24,796 bases of DNA, from the NCBI GenBank assembly GCA_007129655.1, contig SKVC01000040.1:1-24796 (forward strand), written 5' to 3'. The DNA is from Thermoplasmata archaeon. Lineage in GTDB: Archaea; Thermoplasmatota; Thermoplasmata; Halarchaeoplasmatales; Halarchaeoplasmataceae. Of the stretch, positions 1-7,865 are shown in pieces. The notes under the pieces are model-generated. The model had not been told where the DNA came from. It saw only the letters and a program-made list of their open reading frames with translations, and did no database searches. Position numbers and translations under genes: made by a program. Every line of letters starts with the position of its first letter. Within the stretch, counting starts at the first letter, position 1.

Positions 1-1493
1 ACACCCATATCTTTTTCGCCAACCTCAGTAACAACTTCGCCATATTCGCCGAATTCGAACAATACGGTGACATTGACAAAGTCGCCCATGTCGAATTCCA
101 TATGCAATACTGCAGATGTTTCCAGAACATCTGTGGCTGCAACAGTGGTAACGGTTACTAATTCGGTTGTGAAGTCAAGGACTTCGCCTTCTACAACATA
201 TCCTTCACATTCTTCGAGCATTGCTCTGAAGTAATATTCCGTAGTTGCATTTAGCTCGGTAACTGCTGCGCTGTACTCACCGCTATCGGTTATCTCTACC
301 TGTTCGGTCGTAGTAGCGTTAACCCAGTCATCTGCGTCATCTGTATATTCGAACCATACAGTCGCGTTATAGAGTTCTAGAAGATTGACTTCCATGTTCA
401 GTGTTGCCATGGATGCCTTTACATAAGTTGCATTGAGTGTGTAAACCATAGCTACGTGGTCTGTCTCAAAGTTAAGTATTTCTCCGTAGGCGGTAACGTT
501 ATTTCCTTCGGTCTCGTTCCAGTATTCAAGAATACCTACAAATTCGTATTCTGCTCCTGGTGTCAGGTCTTCGATGATCGCGTCATGAGTTTCGTCACCT
601 TGTCCGTACACAAATCCTTCTGTTAAGGCACCTTCTCCCATAGTGATTTCTCTGTATCCGAAGAATGCTGTAACATTTTCCTCATCTACTGCTGTGATGT
701 TGAATTCCATGTGCAGTTTTGCACTGTTTATGGTTATCTCATCCGCAGGTAGCGTTGTGACTTCAGCGGCAGTTTCTTCCGTGGTAAAGTTTAGCACTTC
801 TCCCCAAACGGTCACTTCTTCTTCTGTAGTGGGGTCTATGTATATCAAGAATGCTCTGTATTCGTATGTGGTGTTGTCGAAAAGTCCCGTAGGTGTACTG
901 GAGAATGTTCCTGGTGCTTCCAACTCCTCATACCAAACTCTACTTAGCTCTTCGCCTTCTAATGCTGCGTAGAAACCTACAGTAACGTTTACATCGAAAT
1001 CAAGTGCGTCGAAGGACGCTTCGCCGTGTACAGTAGCTTTGTTTGCGCCTATATCTGTTGCTGTTAATGTTTCAACATCTGCAAGCAGAGTGGTGAAATC
1101 GTAAACATCGCCTTCTATGAAAACGTTGTCTCCTTCATCAGTGTAGGTAAGCACCGCTTTGAAGTAGTACGTTGTATTCTCAGTAAGCCCTGGTATTTCA
1201 GCAGCGTGTGTATCGTTTTCAGTGTATACTTGTTCTGCTGTAGTCCAGTTAACAGCGTCCCATGTTTCAGAGTCTGTGTAATTGAACCATACGGTGACCT
1301 CATCCAGATCAGTCATATTGAACCCCATGTTCAGGGTTGCACTCGTCATCCGTATGTCTGTCGCTTCCTCAGTCCATACATTTGCATCCTGAGCTGCAAC
1401 GGACTGTGGGACTAGCATGAGTGTAGCAAACCCCGAAAAAACAAGGGCAAATGCTATCACTATCGCCTTTAACTTAGCTCTTTTGTTGTTCAT
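1..1493 (-). CDS. Secreted protein with tandem fibronectin type III-like repeats (C-terminus beyond window)
   Basis: The reading frame is open from the ATG at 1493 to the window edge, about 497 codons, and the C-terminus is missing. Residues 1-35 form a signal peptide: basic start MNNKRAKLK, a hydrophobic stretch, then an Ala-rich end near SVAAQD. Beta-rich repeats of about 98-105 residues follow, with recurring phrases TLTATDIGANKATVHGEASF (from 143), TLPADEITINSAKLHMEFNI (247), TLNATYVKASMATLNMEVNL (352) and VAATDVLETSAVLHMEFDMG (451), plus a first copy near 38-137. Each contains TVWF-like, YEF/YYF and GEVLDFTT-like strands, the pattern of Fn3 or Fn3-like Ig folds. N-x-S/T sites (NYT, NWT, NTT, NAT, NVT) are frequent, as in archaeal N-glycosylated surface proteins. 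A GGAGG site and a TATA box precede it. Function unknown; it may be an adhesion or surface-layer component. Secretion is well supported, the fold name moderately. Confidence 0.8.
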   Translation of the reverse strand, partial: MNNKRAKLKAIVIAFALVFSGFATLMLVPQSVAAQDANVWTEEATDIRMTSATLNMGFNMTDLDEVTVWFNYTDSETWDAVNWTTAEQVYTENDTHAAEIPGLTENTTYYFKAVLTYTDEGDNVFIEGDVYDFTTLLADVETLTATDIGANKATVHGEASFDALDFDVNVTVGFYAALEGEELSRVWYEELEAPGTFSSTPTGLFDNTTYEYRAFLIYIDPTTEEEVTVWGEVLNFTTEETAAEVTTLPADEITINSAKLHMEFNITAVDEENVTAFFGYREITMGEGALTEGFVYGQGDETHDAIIEDLTPGAEYEFVGILEYWNETEGNNVTAYGEILNFETDHVAMVYTLNATYVKASMATLNMEVNLLELYNATVWFEYTDDADDWVNATTTEQVEITDSGEYSAAVTELNATTEYYFRAMLEECEGYVVEGEVLDFTTELVTVTTVAATDVLETSAVLHMEFDMGDFVNVTVLFEFGEYGEVVTEVGEKDMG

Positions 1494-1505
1494 ATCTATC
1501 TTAAT

Positions 1506-1555
1506 CCTCCATTGTATATTTCTAAGTAACAGAAAACCTCTGTGTATATATAATT
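1506..1555 (-). promoter_or_regulatory. Promoter and ribosome site of the Fn3-like gene
   Basis: On the minus strand an AT-rich TATA element (TTATATATACAC, about 1541-1553) lies some 50 bases before the ATG at 1493, and GGAGG (1506-1510) lies 12 bases before it. The 155-base gap between this gene and the beta-propeller gene upstream therefore holds a separate promoter, so the two surface-protein genes need not be one transcript. Confidence 0.6.
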
Positions 1556-1648
1556 TTCCATTTTTAGACGGTCTTTTTGTACAATTTTCCCATCTATATC
1601 GTCGGACACCAGGAGATTATGCAGTAATACACATTAAATTAGTTTAGC

Positions 1649-3037
1649 TCATTCTTCCGATTTATTTTTATATAAATGAACCCCAACCAAGACTACTATT
1701 ATAGCCGCCGTAACCCCTACAACGACGCTCCAATGCGGTACATAAGTACCATCTTCAGAGGGTATTCTTTCTCCACTGAAGGCGAAAACATTTGGAAGAG
1801 GCCCGCCGGTAACAAAGTAAACAGTGCCATCTGATCCGATAGCCGGAGAAGAATCGATCACACGTCCAACAGAATGGTTCCATAATAGGTTTCCACCCGG
1901 TGAAAAAGCGTAAACCGCTCTATCGTTAGAACCCATATACACCGTACCGTCCGATCCTACGGCCGGTGTGGCACTCATGATTATATTCTGGGTTTCCATA
2001 TGCCATCTTACATCACCATCCGAGTAAAGTGCGTATATGCGCCCCATCCTGACTGGATTTGCGTAGGTTTCGTCCTGTGGCGGTGGTATCGTATATGTAC
2101 ATCCAAAGTAGATCTGTCCGTTTTGTCCGACAGCCGGAGACCCCCATACAGAGACTTGATCTCCAAAATCGAACTCCTCATGACTTTCATCCGGAAAATG
2201 CCATACCGACATACCTGTGTATGCATCCAACGCGGCAATCCCGTCTACGGTACCTACGTATAGCACACCATCCTGTATAGCCGGTGACGAAAATATCTGT
2301 GTAGAGCTACCCCAGGCCGGTGCCGGATCTGTTCTCCACTCTAAATCACCGTGTCTGTTGAGTGCATAAACATCGTTGTCGAAAGAACCGAAATATATCC
2401 AACCGTTAGGTCCGATGGTGACTCTTGCGTTTATTTTTGTAGAATTGTCCACTACAGGCATATCAAATACCCATCTCAGATTACCGTCTGTTCCGACCGA
2501 ATACACACGTGCGGAATCTTCTTCGAGATAAGATGCAAAATATATGTTATTTTGAGAATCAACAACCGGTGCAGTTGTAACCCCACCCACAGTGTCAAAA
2601 CTCCATAAAACGCTTCCGTCATCCCTGTCTAAAGCAAGTAATTTATTATCTTCGCGTGCGCCGGTATATATCGTGCCATCCGCCCCTAGACCGGGTGCCG
2701 TCAACTCCCCTTCCTCAGAGAAGTAATCCCAGCGTTTTTCTCCGGAACTATCCAGAGAGATGATAATGTTTCCGGCGGATAAGTACAGGTTTCCTTCGTA
2801 ATCTATAACCGGAGATGTATCGGAAGGCACCAATCCTTCATAAATAGTGCGATTCCAGACGATCTCACCATCTACGTGTGAAGTATCGAACTTACTCTGT
2901 CCGGTGTTTTGTAGATTCCCTCCGACATAGGGCCATGGATTTTCATCGTCGGTATCTCCACCGCCCAACTGTGTAGCTACACTGATACTGAGCAGCATCA
3001 AGCAGACGATTAAAACCGCTGATAATTTCATTTGCAT
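1649..3037 (-). CDS. Membrane-anchored PQQ-type beta-propeller protein
   Basis: A 462-residue protein with an N-terminal signal peptide (residues 1-22, MQMKLSAVLIVCLMLLSISV) and a C-terminal membrane helix (about 434-455, VVVGVTAAIIVVLVGVHLY) followed by a short charged tail. The body is built of PQQ/Trp-docking style beta-propeller blades: repeated phrases such as GTIYTGAREDNKLLALDRDD, DNDVYALNRHGDLEWRTD, GVLYVGTVDGIAALDAYTG and GTVYMGSNDRAVYAFSPGG, each ending in W. About eight blades can be seen. These folds act as binding or scaffold domains, and no PQQ-dehydrogenase catalytic region is recognisable. The domain faces outward with a C-terminal anchor. The first ATG is preferred over the ATG two codons later because AGGTGG (3045-3050) lies 7 bases before it. 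Function beyond a surface beta-propeller is not evident. Confidence 0.85.
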   Translation of the reverse strand: MQMKLSAVLIVCLMLLSISVATQLGGGDTDDENPWPYVGGNLQNTGQSKFDTSHVDGEIVWNRTIYEGLVPSDTSPVIDYEGNLYLSAGNIIISLDSSGEKRWDYFSEEGELTAPGLGADGTIYTGAREDNKLLALDRDDGSVLWSFDTVGGVTTAPVVDSQNNIYFASYLEEDSARVYSVGTDGNLRWVFDMPVVDNSTKINARVTIGPNGWIYFGSFDNDVYALNRHGDLEWRTDPAPAWGSSTQIFSSPAIQDGVLYVGTVDGIAALDAYTGMSVWHFPDESHEEFDFGDQVSVWGSPAVGQNGQIYFGCTYTIPPPQDETYANPVRMGRIYALYSDGDVRWHMETQNIIMSATPAVGSDGTVYMGSNDRAVYAFSPGGNLLWNHSVGRVIDSSPAIGSDGTVYFVTGGPLPNVFAFSGERIPSEDGTYVPHWSVVVGVTAAIIVVLVGVHLYKNKSEE

Positions 3038-3044
3038 GTATTTT

Positions 3045-3083
3045 CCACCTTTTTACGTTTTAGACAGACCAGAGTATATCAAA
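3045..3083 (-). promoter_or_regulatory. Promoter and ribosome site of the beta-propeller gene
   Basis: On the minus strand AGGTGG (3045-3050) sits 7 bases before the ATG at 3037, and a TATA-like TTTGATATACT (about 3073-3083) lies about 40 bases before it. This indicates transcription separate from rtcB, which ends upstream at 3099. Confidence 0.5.
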
Positions 3084-3098
3084 TTTTTGTGTGGTCAA

Positions 3099-4556
3099 CT
3101 AACCTTTCATAACTCCAAGAGGTACAAGCTTAGCTACGATCTTAGAGAGACCTGCGTTGTGGGTTATCTCCACTATCTGATTGACATCCTTATATGCACC
3201 AGGAGATTCTTCCTGCAGTACTTCCCTACTGGCCGCCTTTACGTAGATGCCTTTATCTCCTAGTTCTTTCTCGACGTCATCCGGTCTGAATTTCTTTCTC
3301 GCTCCGGTTCTCGACATCACTCGACCGGCACCATGACATGTGGAACCCCAGCTTTTTTCCATGGCGGTTTTTCTTCCCGCTAATACGTAGCTGGCGGTGC
3401 CCATATCCCCGGGTATTATAACCGGCTGGCCGATATCTCTATAATCTTTAGGAACTTCCTTTCTACCGGCTGCGAATGCCCTGGTAGCTCCTTTTCTATG
3501 TACCATGAGTTCCCTCTTTTTACCGTCTACGTCGTGTTCTTCCCGCTTAGCTATATTGTGACATACATCGTAAACAAGATGCATCCCCATGTTTTTAGCA
3601 TCGTCATCGAACACCTTCTCGAAACTCTCTCTGACCCAGTGCATTATCAATTGTCTATTTGTCCAAGCATAATTTGCACCGCAGCTCATGGCGGCGAAGT
3701 AATCCTTTCCTTCGGGAGAATCTACCGGTGCACACGCTAGTTGTCTGTCCGGGAGTTTGATGTCGTATTTACGTATGGCCTTCTCCATCTTTTTTATGTA
3801 ATCCGTAGCTATCTGATGGCCGCACCCCCTTGAACCGGAATGTATCATAACCGTTATCATGCCTTCCTCGATACCGAATTCTTTCGCGGCTTCTTCATCA
3901 TATATGGTTTCTACTCTCTGTATCTCTAGGAAATGATTACCACCACCTAAAGTACCCAACTGTGGTTCGCCTCTATTCTTCGCCTTCTGGCTCACCTTCT
4001 CCGAATCCGCACCTTTCATACAGCCTTCGTCTTCGATATGTTTTATATCTTCGTCCCAACCGTATCCTTCTTCCACGGCCCATTCGGCACCGTTATCAAG
4101 CACCTGATTGAGCTCTCCCCGCTTTAACCGTATACGTGCCTTTTTACCAACTCCGGCAGGCACGTTGTCATACATCTGATTGATCAAATTTCGTATGTTA
4201 TCCCGTACATCGTCCAACTCCAGATCCGTCCTCAAGAGTCTTACTCCGCAATTTATGTCGTACCCTACACCACCGGGAGAAATGACTCCTTCCTCCATAT
4301 CCATGGCCGCCACACCACCTATGGGAAAACCGTATCCCCAGTGTATATCCGGCATGGCCTTCGAAGGCCCTACGATACCCGGCAGCGCCGCCACATTAGC
4401 CACCTGTTCCGGTGCATTATCATCCATTATTGAATCGATCAGTTTATCGTCTGCAAATATAACTCCCCTGGTTCTCATCCCCTCCTTGTAACTCTTCGGT
4501 ATCTCATAGACGTAATCTCCCTTCTTCTCCATAGGCCCGTTCCATCTCCTGCTCAT
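3099..4556 (-). CDS. rtcB: RNA-splicing ligase RtcB
   Basis: A 485-residue protein, the usual length for archaeal RtcB (about 480) with no intein. RtcB joins 2',3'-cyclic phosphate (via 3'-phosphate) and 5'-OH RNA ends with GTP and Mn2+, and in archaea it seals tRNA exons after the splicing endonuclease cuts. The family's metal and guanylylation residues are visible: D100 and C103 in GGVGYDINCGVRLL, the GGGNHFLE block, IHSGSRGCGHQIA, YDVCHNIAKREEHDVDG, and the nucleotidyl-accepting His in GSTCHGAGRVMSRTGAR. The C-terminus is the usual PLGVMKG. Genes on both sides read away or are separately promoted, so it appears monocistronic. No archease gene is seen nearby. The first ATG is kept because the following residues match the normal RtcB N-terminus. 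Identification is firm. Confidence 0.98.
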   Translation of the reverse strand: MSRRWNGPMEKKGDYVYEIPKSYKEGMRTRGVIFADDKLIDSIMDDNAPEQVANVAALPGIVGPSKAMPDIHWGYGFPIGGVAAMDMEEGVISPGGVGYDINCGVRLLRTDLELDDVRDNIRNLINQMYDNVPAGVGKKARIRLKRGELNQVLDNGAEWAVEEGYGWDEDIKHIEDEGCMKGADSEKVSQKAKNRGEPQLGTLGGGNHFLEIQRVETIYDEEAAKEFGIEEGMITVMIHSGSRGCGHQIATDYIKKMEKAIRKYDIKLPDRQLACAPVDSPEGKDYFAAMSCGANYAWTNRQLIMHWVRESFEKVFDDDAKNMGMHLVYDVCHNIAKREEHDVDGKKRELMVHRKGATRAFAAGRKEVPKDYRDIGQPVIIPGDMGTASYVLAGRKTAMEKSWGSTCHGAGRVMSRTGARKKFRPDDVEKELGDKGIYVKAASREVLQEESPGAYKDVNQIVEITHNAGLSKIVAKLVPLGVMKG

Positions 4557-4641
4557 GTTATCGTTCGATGTATTGTAGGTAGTGTGAAAAGTAATTTGTG
4601 GTTGTGTATCCCGAAAGCCTTATTGTGTTCTTCTTCGTATA

Positions 4642-5109
4642 ATGGATCGAATGCCCGAAGATGAAGAACTCCAAGAGGAGATACGTACTCTAAAATCTCA
4701 GGTTAGCAACCTGGAGCGTATGCTGGAGAGCCTGATGAACATGCATCGTAACGTACTGGAAAAAGTTTCCACATCCTCGGACATAGAAAAACGGTACATA
4801 CGGCTTCTATCACTCTATCAACGCTACGGTAAGATATCCCCATCGCTTCTACCGGATATAGATGACCCGGTCATGGAATCCATCGTCGAAGTACTTCTCA
4901 GTTCCGGTAAACCCTTGAATATTACCCAGATAACGGAAAGATTACGTTCCAAGAGAGGAAAAGCATCTCGCCATACAGTACGGGATCGATTGAAGCTCAT
5001 GGAAAGCAGAAACGTGGTAAAAGAAATCGACGATACCCACGGCAAGGGCTATGCACTGACCGAAGAAGTGATAGATAAGTGGGCAAAATTGCTCGGTATC
5101 AAGATATAG
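4642..5109 (+). CDS. Coiled-coil winged-helix DNA-binding protein
   Basis: A 155-residue protein. Residues 5-50 are charged and heptad-like (EEIRTLKSQVSNLERMLESL), predicting a dimerising coiled coil. Residues about 75-150 look like a winged helix: a first helix (MESIVEVLLSSG), KPLNITQITERL, a recognition-helix region (KASRHTVRDRLKLMESRN) and a wing with GKGYALTEE. This is the arrangement of archaeal PadR/MarR-like or generic wHTH regulators, so DNA binding is a good inference, but no target or effector is visible. The ATG is about 25 bases after a weak TATA-like CCTTATTG, which would make the mRNA nearly leaderless. It heads a run of three close plus-strand genes with two small unknown proteins, which it may co-regulate. 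It diverges from rtcB across 85 bases. Confidence 0.75.
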   Translation: MDRMPEDEELQEEIRTLKSQVSNLERMLESLMNMHRNVLEKVSTSSDIEKRYIRLLSLYQRYGKISPSLLPDIDDPVMESIVEVLLSSGKPLNITQITERLRSKRGKASRHTVRDRLKLMESRNVVKEIDDTHGKGYALTEEVIDKWAKLLGIKI

Positions 5110-5142
5110 TTTGGACACCCTATATTGTAATAGGTGTTAAAA

Positions 5143-5505
5143 ATGGACGATATGGAAGATATAAAGGAACTGAAAGAAGTGATGAAGACCTTGAACGAAA
5201 CGGTTCCGTCCCTGATATCAGGGATAATCGAAGCCGTTTACAACGCGGAGAACAGCGAGAGTCTGGCCAAGAATACCGCAAGGTTCTACAAAGAACTTGT
5301 GGAAGCAGGCATGGACAAAGACCAAGCCTACCAGCTTACCAGGGACTTCATGAAAGGTCGGGACGTAACCAGCCTGGTACGTGAAGCACTATCCGGAATG
5401 GGTCCCTTCGGAAGCGAAGTTGGTTCAGGCGATCTCGGTGAAGACATCGGCGACAAGATCAAGGAAAAGATCAAGAACAAGATGGACGAGGAAGACTGGG
5501 AGTAG
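5143..5505 (+). CDS. Small acidic helical protein of unknown function
   Basis: 120 residues from the ATG at 5143. A GTG nine bases earlier (5134) is in frame, but it overlaps the GGTG ribosome site at 5133-5136, so the ATG is the better start. The sequence is almost entirely helical and acidic: an N-terminal helix (DIKELKEVMKTLNETVPSLI), then IEAVYNAENSESLAKNTARF, YKELVEAGMDKDQAYQLTRD, and a lysine/glutamate tail (DKIKEKIKNKMDEEDWE) after a Gly-rich stretch (GPFGSEVGSGDLGEDIG). There are no cysteines and no membrane segment. It resembles short conserved proteins I have seen in methanogens and Thermoplasmatota, but I know of no assigned role. It is 33 bases after the wHTH gene and 6 before the next, so probably the middle gene of a three-gene operon. 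Confidence 0.7.
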   Translation: MDDMEDIKELKEVMKTLNETVPSLISGIIEAVYNAENSESLAKNTARFYKELVEAGMDKDQAYQLTRDFMKGRDVTSLVREALSGMGPFGSEVGSGDLGEDIGDKIKEKIKNKMDEEDWE

Positions 5506-5511
5506 ATACAC

Positions 5512-5793
5512 ATGAACAAGGAGGATAGTGATGTTATGTCTGCGGTCAAGGTCATAGCGACGCTTATCCTTCTTTCAACCCCTTTGTTGCTAAAAGTAGC
5601 CTGGCTCTATCTAGCCTTGAAAAGAAAGTCCAAGAAAAAAAGAAGGATCTTTAGAAAAACCATGAAAAAAGAAGGTATGGACAAAGAGACTATCGACGCC
5701 CTTTGCAGCGAGATGGAAGATATCTCTCTGAGGGAGTTCATAGGCAATTTAACGGATAATCAACATTCCATTCCTTTGTTCAACCGATTCTAA
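5512..5793 (+). CDS. Small single-span membrane protein of unknown function
   Basis: 93 residues. Residues 9-36 are hydrophobic (VMSAVKVIATLILLSTPLLL then KVAWLYLALK), predicting one membrane helix. A strongly basic stretch follows (KRKSKKKRRIFRKTMKKE), which by the positive-inside rule places the C-terminal soluble part in the cytoplasm. The rest, with EGMDKETIDALCSEMEDISL, looks like a short helical hairpin. It starts 6 bases after the stop of the preceding gene, so the two are probably cotranscribed. The repeated phrase GMDK(D/E) occurs in both this and the preceding protein (AGMDKDQAYQLT against EGMDKETIDALC), which may reflect a shared helical motif. I do not recognise the family. Confidence 0.65.
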   Translation: MNKEDSDVMSAVKVIATLILLSTPLLLKVAWLYLALKRKSKKKRRIFRKTMKKEGMDKETIDALCSEMEDISLREFIGNLTDNQHSIPLFNRF

Positions 5794-5812
5794 GTAAATT
5801 GATACATATTCT

Positions 5813-5830
5813 CCCAAAAACTTAAAATCG
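5813..5830 (+). promoter_or_regulatory. TATA element of the tRNA-Phe promoter
   Basis: The AT-rich stretch with CTTAAAAT (5821-5828) lies about 30-36 bases before the mature 5' end of tRNA-Phe, the normal place for an archaeal box A. It is the only evident promoter ahead of the tRNA and the genes following it. Confidence 0.55.
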
Positions 5831-5856
5831 TATTAGTCTTTGGTCTGTTCTCTCAA

Positions 5857-5929
5857 GCCGCAGTAACTCAGTTGGGAGAGTGCCACGCTGAAGACGTGGA
5901 TGTCGCCGGTTCAAGTCCGGCCTGCGGCA
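5857..5929 (+). tRNA. tRNA-Phe (GAA)
   Basis: A complete 73-base cloverleaf. Acceptor strands GCCGCAG (5857-5863) and CTGCGGC (5922-5928) pair perfectly, with discriminator A at 5929. The D-arm carries CAGTTGGGAGAG; the anticodon stem CCACG/CGTGG encloses CTGAAGA with anticodon GAA (5890-5892); the T-arm is GCCGG-TTCAAGT-CCGGC. CCA is not encoded and there is no intron. The mature 3' end is only 19 bases before the start codon of the mevalonate-phosphate dehydratase gene, so the mRNA may be released by 3' processing of the tRNA. Confidence 0.97.
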
Positions 5930-5948
5930 CTAAAGGGGTTAATGTACA

Positions 5949-7103
5949 GTGTATCTTACAAAAGAAGAGGAACGGATACTCGACGGTGAAGAGGGTGAAG
6001 GACCAGCCAAAGCCATGAAACTATTGGTTGCCTTAGGCGAGATCAACGGTGCCGACGAGCTTATACCCATAAAATCTTCCCAGATCGCCGGAGTTTCATA
6101 CAAAACGATGGGTGACGCAGGCCTGGATTTTATAGAAGATTTTTCCACTAAAGCCGCAGTAACCGTTAAATCGATGCTGAATCCAGCGGGTATGGACCTC
6201 GATTCGCCGGGTGAAGAGGGGAATGAATTCAGAGAAAAGCAGCTAAGAATGGTAAAAGCCTACGCGAATATGGGAATAGAAACCACCTGTACATGCACTC
6301 CGTACCTTGCAGGTAACCGTCCCCGGAAAGGAGATCATCTGGCATGGAGTGAGAGCTCAGCGGTTTCCTTCGCCAATGCCGTACTGGGTGCTCGTACCAA
6401 TCGTGAAGGCGGCCCCTCGGCCCTGATGGCCGCCGTCATAGGAAAAACACCAAACTATGGTTTACATATCAAAGAAGATCGTTCTCCCGATACGGTTTAC
6501 AGAGTAGCCGAAGACATCCCACCGGCACTTTTGGGATATCATGTCGGTGGAGACGTAGGCGGCGGCATACCATACTTTAGAGGTATTTCCTACAATGAAG
6601 ACGAGATGAAATCCCTGGGAGCCGCCATGGCGGCAACCGGCGCGGTCGCCATGTACCATATAGACGGGATCACACCGGAAGCGGATGATTTTACCACCGA
6701 CGAGCTCGAAGTGATAGAAGTTACCGATGATGATATAGAGGATATAAAAGCCAAATTGATGTCGGACAACAAACCCGAGGCCATAGTGATCGGCTGTCCA
6801 CATCTGTCAAAACAGGAATTGGAATGGATCGCTGAACACTTGGATGATAAGAAACCCAAGGCCGGCCCGGAATTGAGGGTTTACACCAGCAGATCGGTAA
6901 AGGACCACTCCAAAGAGGCGGTTAAAATAATCGAGAAGTACGGAAAGGTGATCGCCGATACCTGCATGGTGGTCAGCCCTTTGGAAGATATTTACGACGT
7001 AGTTGCCACCGATTCCGGTAAGGCTGCCGAATACCTACCTAAACTGGCACAGCAGAAGGTAGTCTATGCCGACTTGAATAGTTTATTGGAGATGGTAGCT
7101 TGA
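5949..7103 (+). CDS. Phosphomevalonate dehydratase large subunit (aconitase X catalytic domain)
   Basis: A 384-residue AcnX-catalytic (DUF521) protein. In archaea the AcnX pair dehydrates (R)-mevalonate 5-phosphate to trans-anhydromevalonate 5-phosphate using a 4Fe-4S cluster, the step that defines the modified archaeal mevalonate route to isopentenyl phosphate and membrane lipids. Family landmarks include the start MYLTKEEERILDGEEG, IAGVSYKTMGDAGLDF, the cysteine-bearing ETTCTCTPYLAG (C114, C116), RTNREGGPSALMAAVIGKTP, GCPHLSKQE and ADTCMVVSP. The start is GTG at 5949: GGGGTT (5935-5940) is at ribosome-site distance, and a nearby ATG at 5942 is in another frame that closes quickly. It overlaps the small-subunit gene by 4 bases, so the two are translationally coupled. 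The general role is firm; the exact substrate is inferred from archaeal relatives. Confidence 0.9.
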   Translation: MYLTKEEERILDGEEGEGPAKAMKLLVALGEINGADELIPIKSSQIAGVSYKTMGDAGLDFIEDFSTKAAVTVKSMLNPAGMDLDSPGEEGNEFREKQLRMVKAYANMGIETTCTCTPYLAGNRPRKGDHLAWSESSAVSFANAVLGARTNREGGPSALMAAVIGKTPNYGLHIKEDRSPDTVYRVAEDIPPALLGYHVGGDVGGGIPYFRGISYNEDEMKSLGAAMAATGAVAMYHIDGITPEADDFTTDELEVIEVTDDDIEDIKAKLMSDNKPEAIVIGCPHLSKQELEWIAEHLDDKKPKAGPELRVYTSRSVKDHSKEAVKIIEKYGKVIADTCMVVSPLEDIYDVVATDSGKAAEYLPKLAQQKVVYADLNSLLEMVA

Positions 7104-7861
7104 TATTGAAGGGAAGAAGCGTTTCCGGAGGTAACGCCGACGGATACGCTAAGAAAGTCGAAAAACATATCTCGTTCTTAGGAGATGTCGAACCTTCTAC
7201 CGGTAAGTTAAAATTCGATGATACTGACATATCGGATTCCATACTCGTTTTCCCCGGAGGAAGAGGTAGCACCGTCGGATCATACGTCATATACCAACTA
7301 AAAAAAAGCGGACACGCCCCCTCGGCCATCATAAACCGTCGGACCGAAACGATCGTAGCTACAGGAGCGATAATCTCTGATTTACCCTTGGTTGATAATA
7401 TAGATATCAGTTTGATAACCTCCGGAGACCACCTTGTGGTCGATGGAGATAAAGGAACAGTAGAGATAATAGACGTAAAGTCCGATCCCGTAGTTACGGT
7501 GTTTCTACAAAAAAAGGGTAAGATACTACTGGTAAAACGGGGAGAAGATGTTGGAAGTTATCGGGGAAAATGGTCTGCAATCTCAGGATATATAGAGGGT
7601 AAAACCCCCTTAGAACAGGCACATCAAGAAGTCCTTGAAGAGACGGGCCTTACGGGGAGCCTTATATCTTACGGTAAGCCTATTTCCGTACGTTACGCGG
7701 ATGTTGTCTGGGAGATCAATCCAGTCTTATTCGAGGTAGAATCCGAAGATGAAGTGGAATTGAATTGGGAGAATATCGAATATCGATGGGTGTCTCCGGA
7801 TAAGATCAAAGAGATGGATACCGTCCCTAAATTATGGGATGCATACAAATCGACAGAGTGA
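7100..7861 (+). CDS. Phosphomevalonate dehydratase small subunit (AcnX swivel/DUF126) fused to a Nudix domain
   Basis: 253 residues in two parts. Residues 1-125 are the AcnX swivel (DUF126) subunit, with start ILKGRSVSGGNADGYA and the catalytic-loop motif PGGRGSTVGSYVIYQL (52-67), where S57 sits at the family's active-site serine. Normal DUF126 proteins end at about 130-140 residues. Here the chain continues into a Nudix fold (about 130-250): FLQKKGKILLVKRGEDVGSY, WSAISGYIEGKTPLEQAHQE and VLEETGL. The Nudix box keeps the key glutamates E177, E180 and E181 but is one residue shorter in the glycine loop, has Lys where the first box Glu usually sits, and Gln in place of the Arg. The start is TTG at 7100, overlapping the stop of the large subunit (TTGA). 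Domain identities are good; the Nudix substrate is unknown. Confidence 0.88.
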   Translation: MILKGRSVSGGNADGYAKKVEKHISFLGDVEPSTGKLKFDDTDISDSILVFPGGRGSTVGSYVIYQLKKSGHAPSAIINRRTETIVATGAIISDLPLVDNIDISLITSGDHLVVDGDKGTVEIIDVKSDPVVTVFLQKKGKILLVKRGEDVGSYRGKWSAISGYIEGKTPLEQAHQEVLEETGLTGSLISYGKPISVRYADVVWEINPVLFEVESEDEVELNWENIEYRWVSPDKIKEMDTVPKLWDAYKSTE

Positions 7862-7865
7862 TAAT

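Noticed and set aside
643..972. 109-residue Ser/Val-rich open frame on the plus strand
   Set aside because: It is the complement of the Fn3-like repeats, whose Thr/Glu-rich codons read as Ser/Val/Phe on the other strand.
5079..5384. Open frame of 101 residues overlapping two genes
   Set aside because: Another frame of the wHTH and following gene, with no ribosome site and no conserved features.
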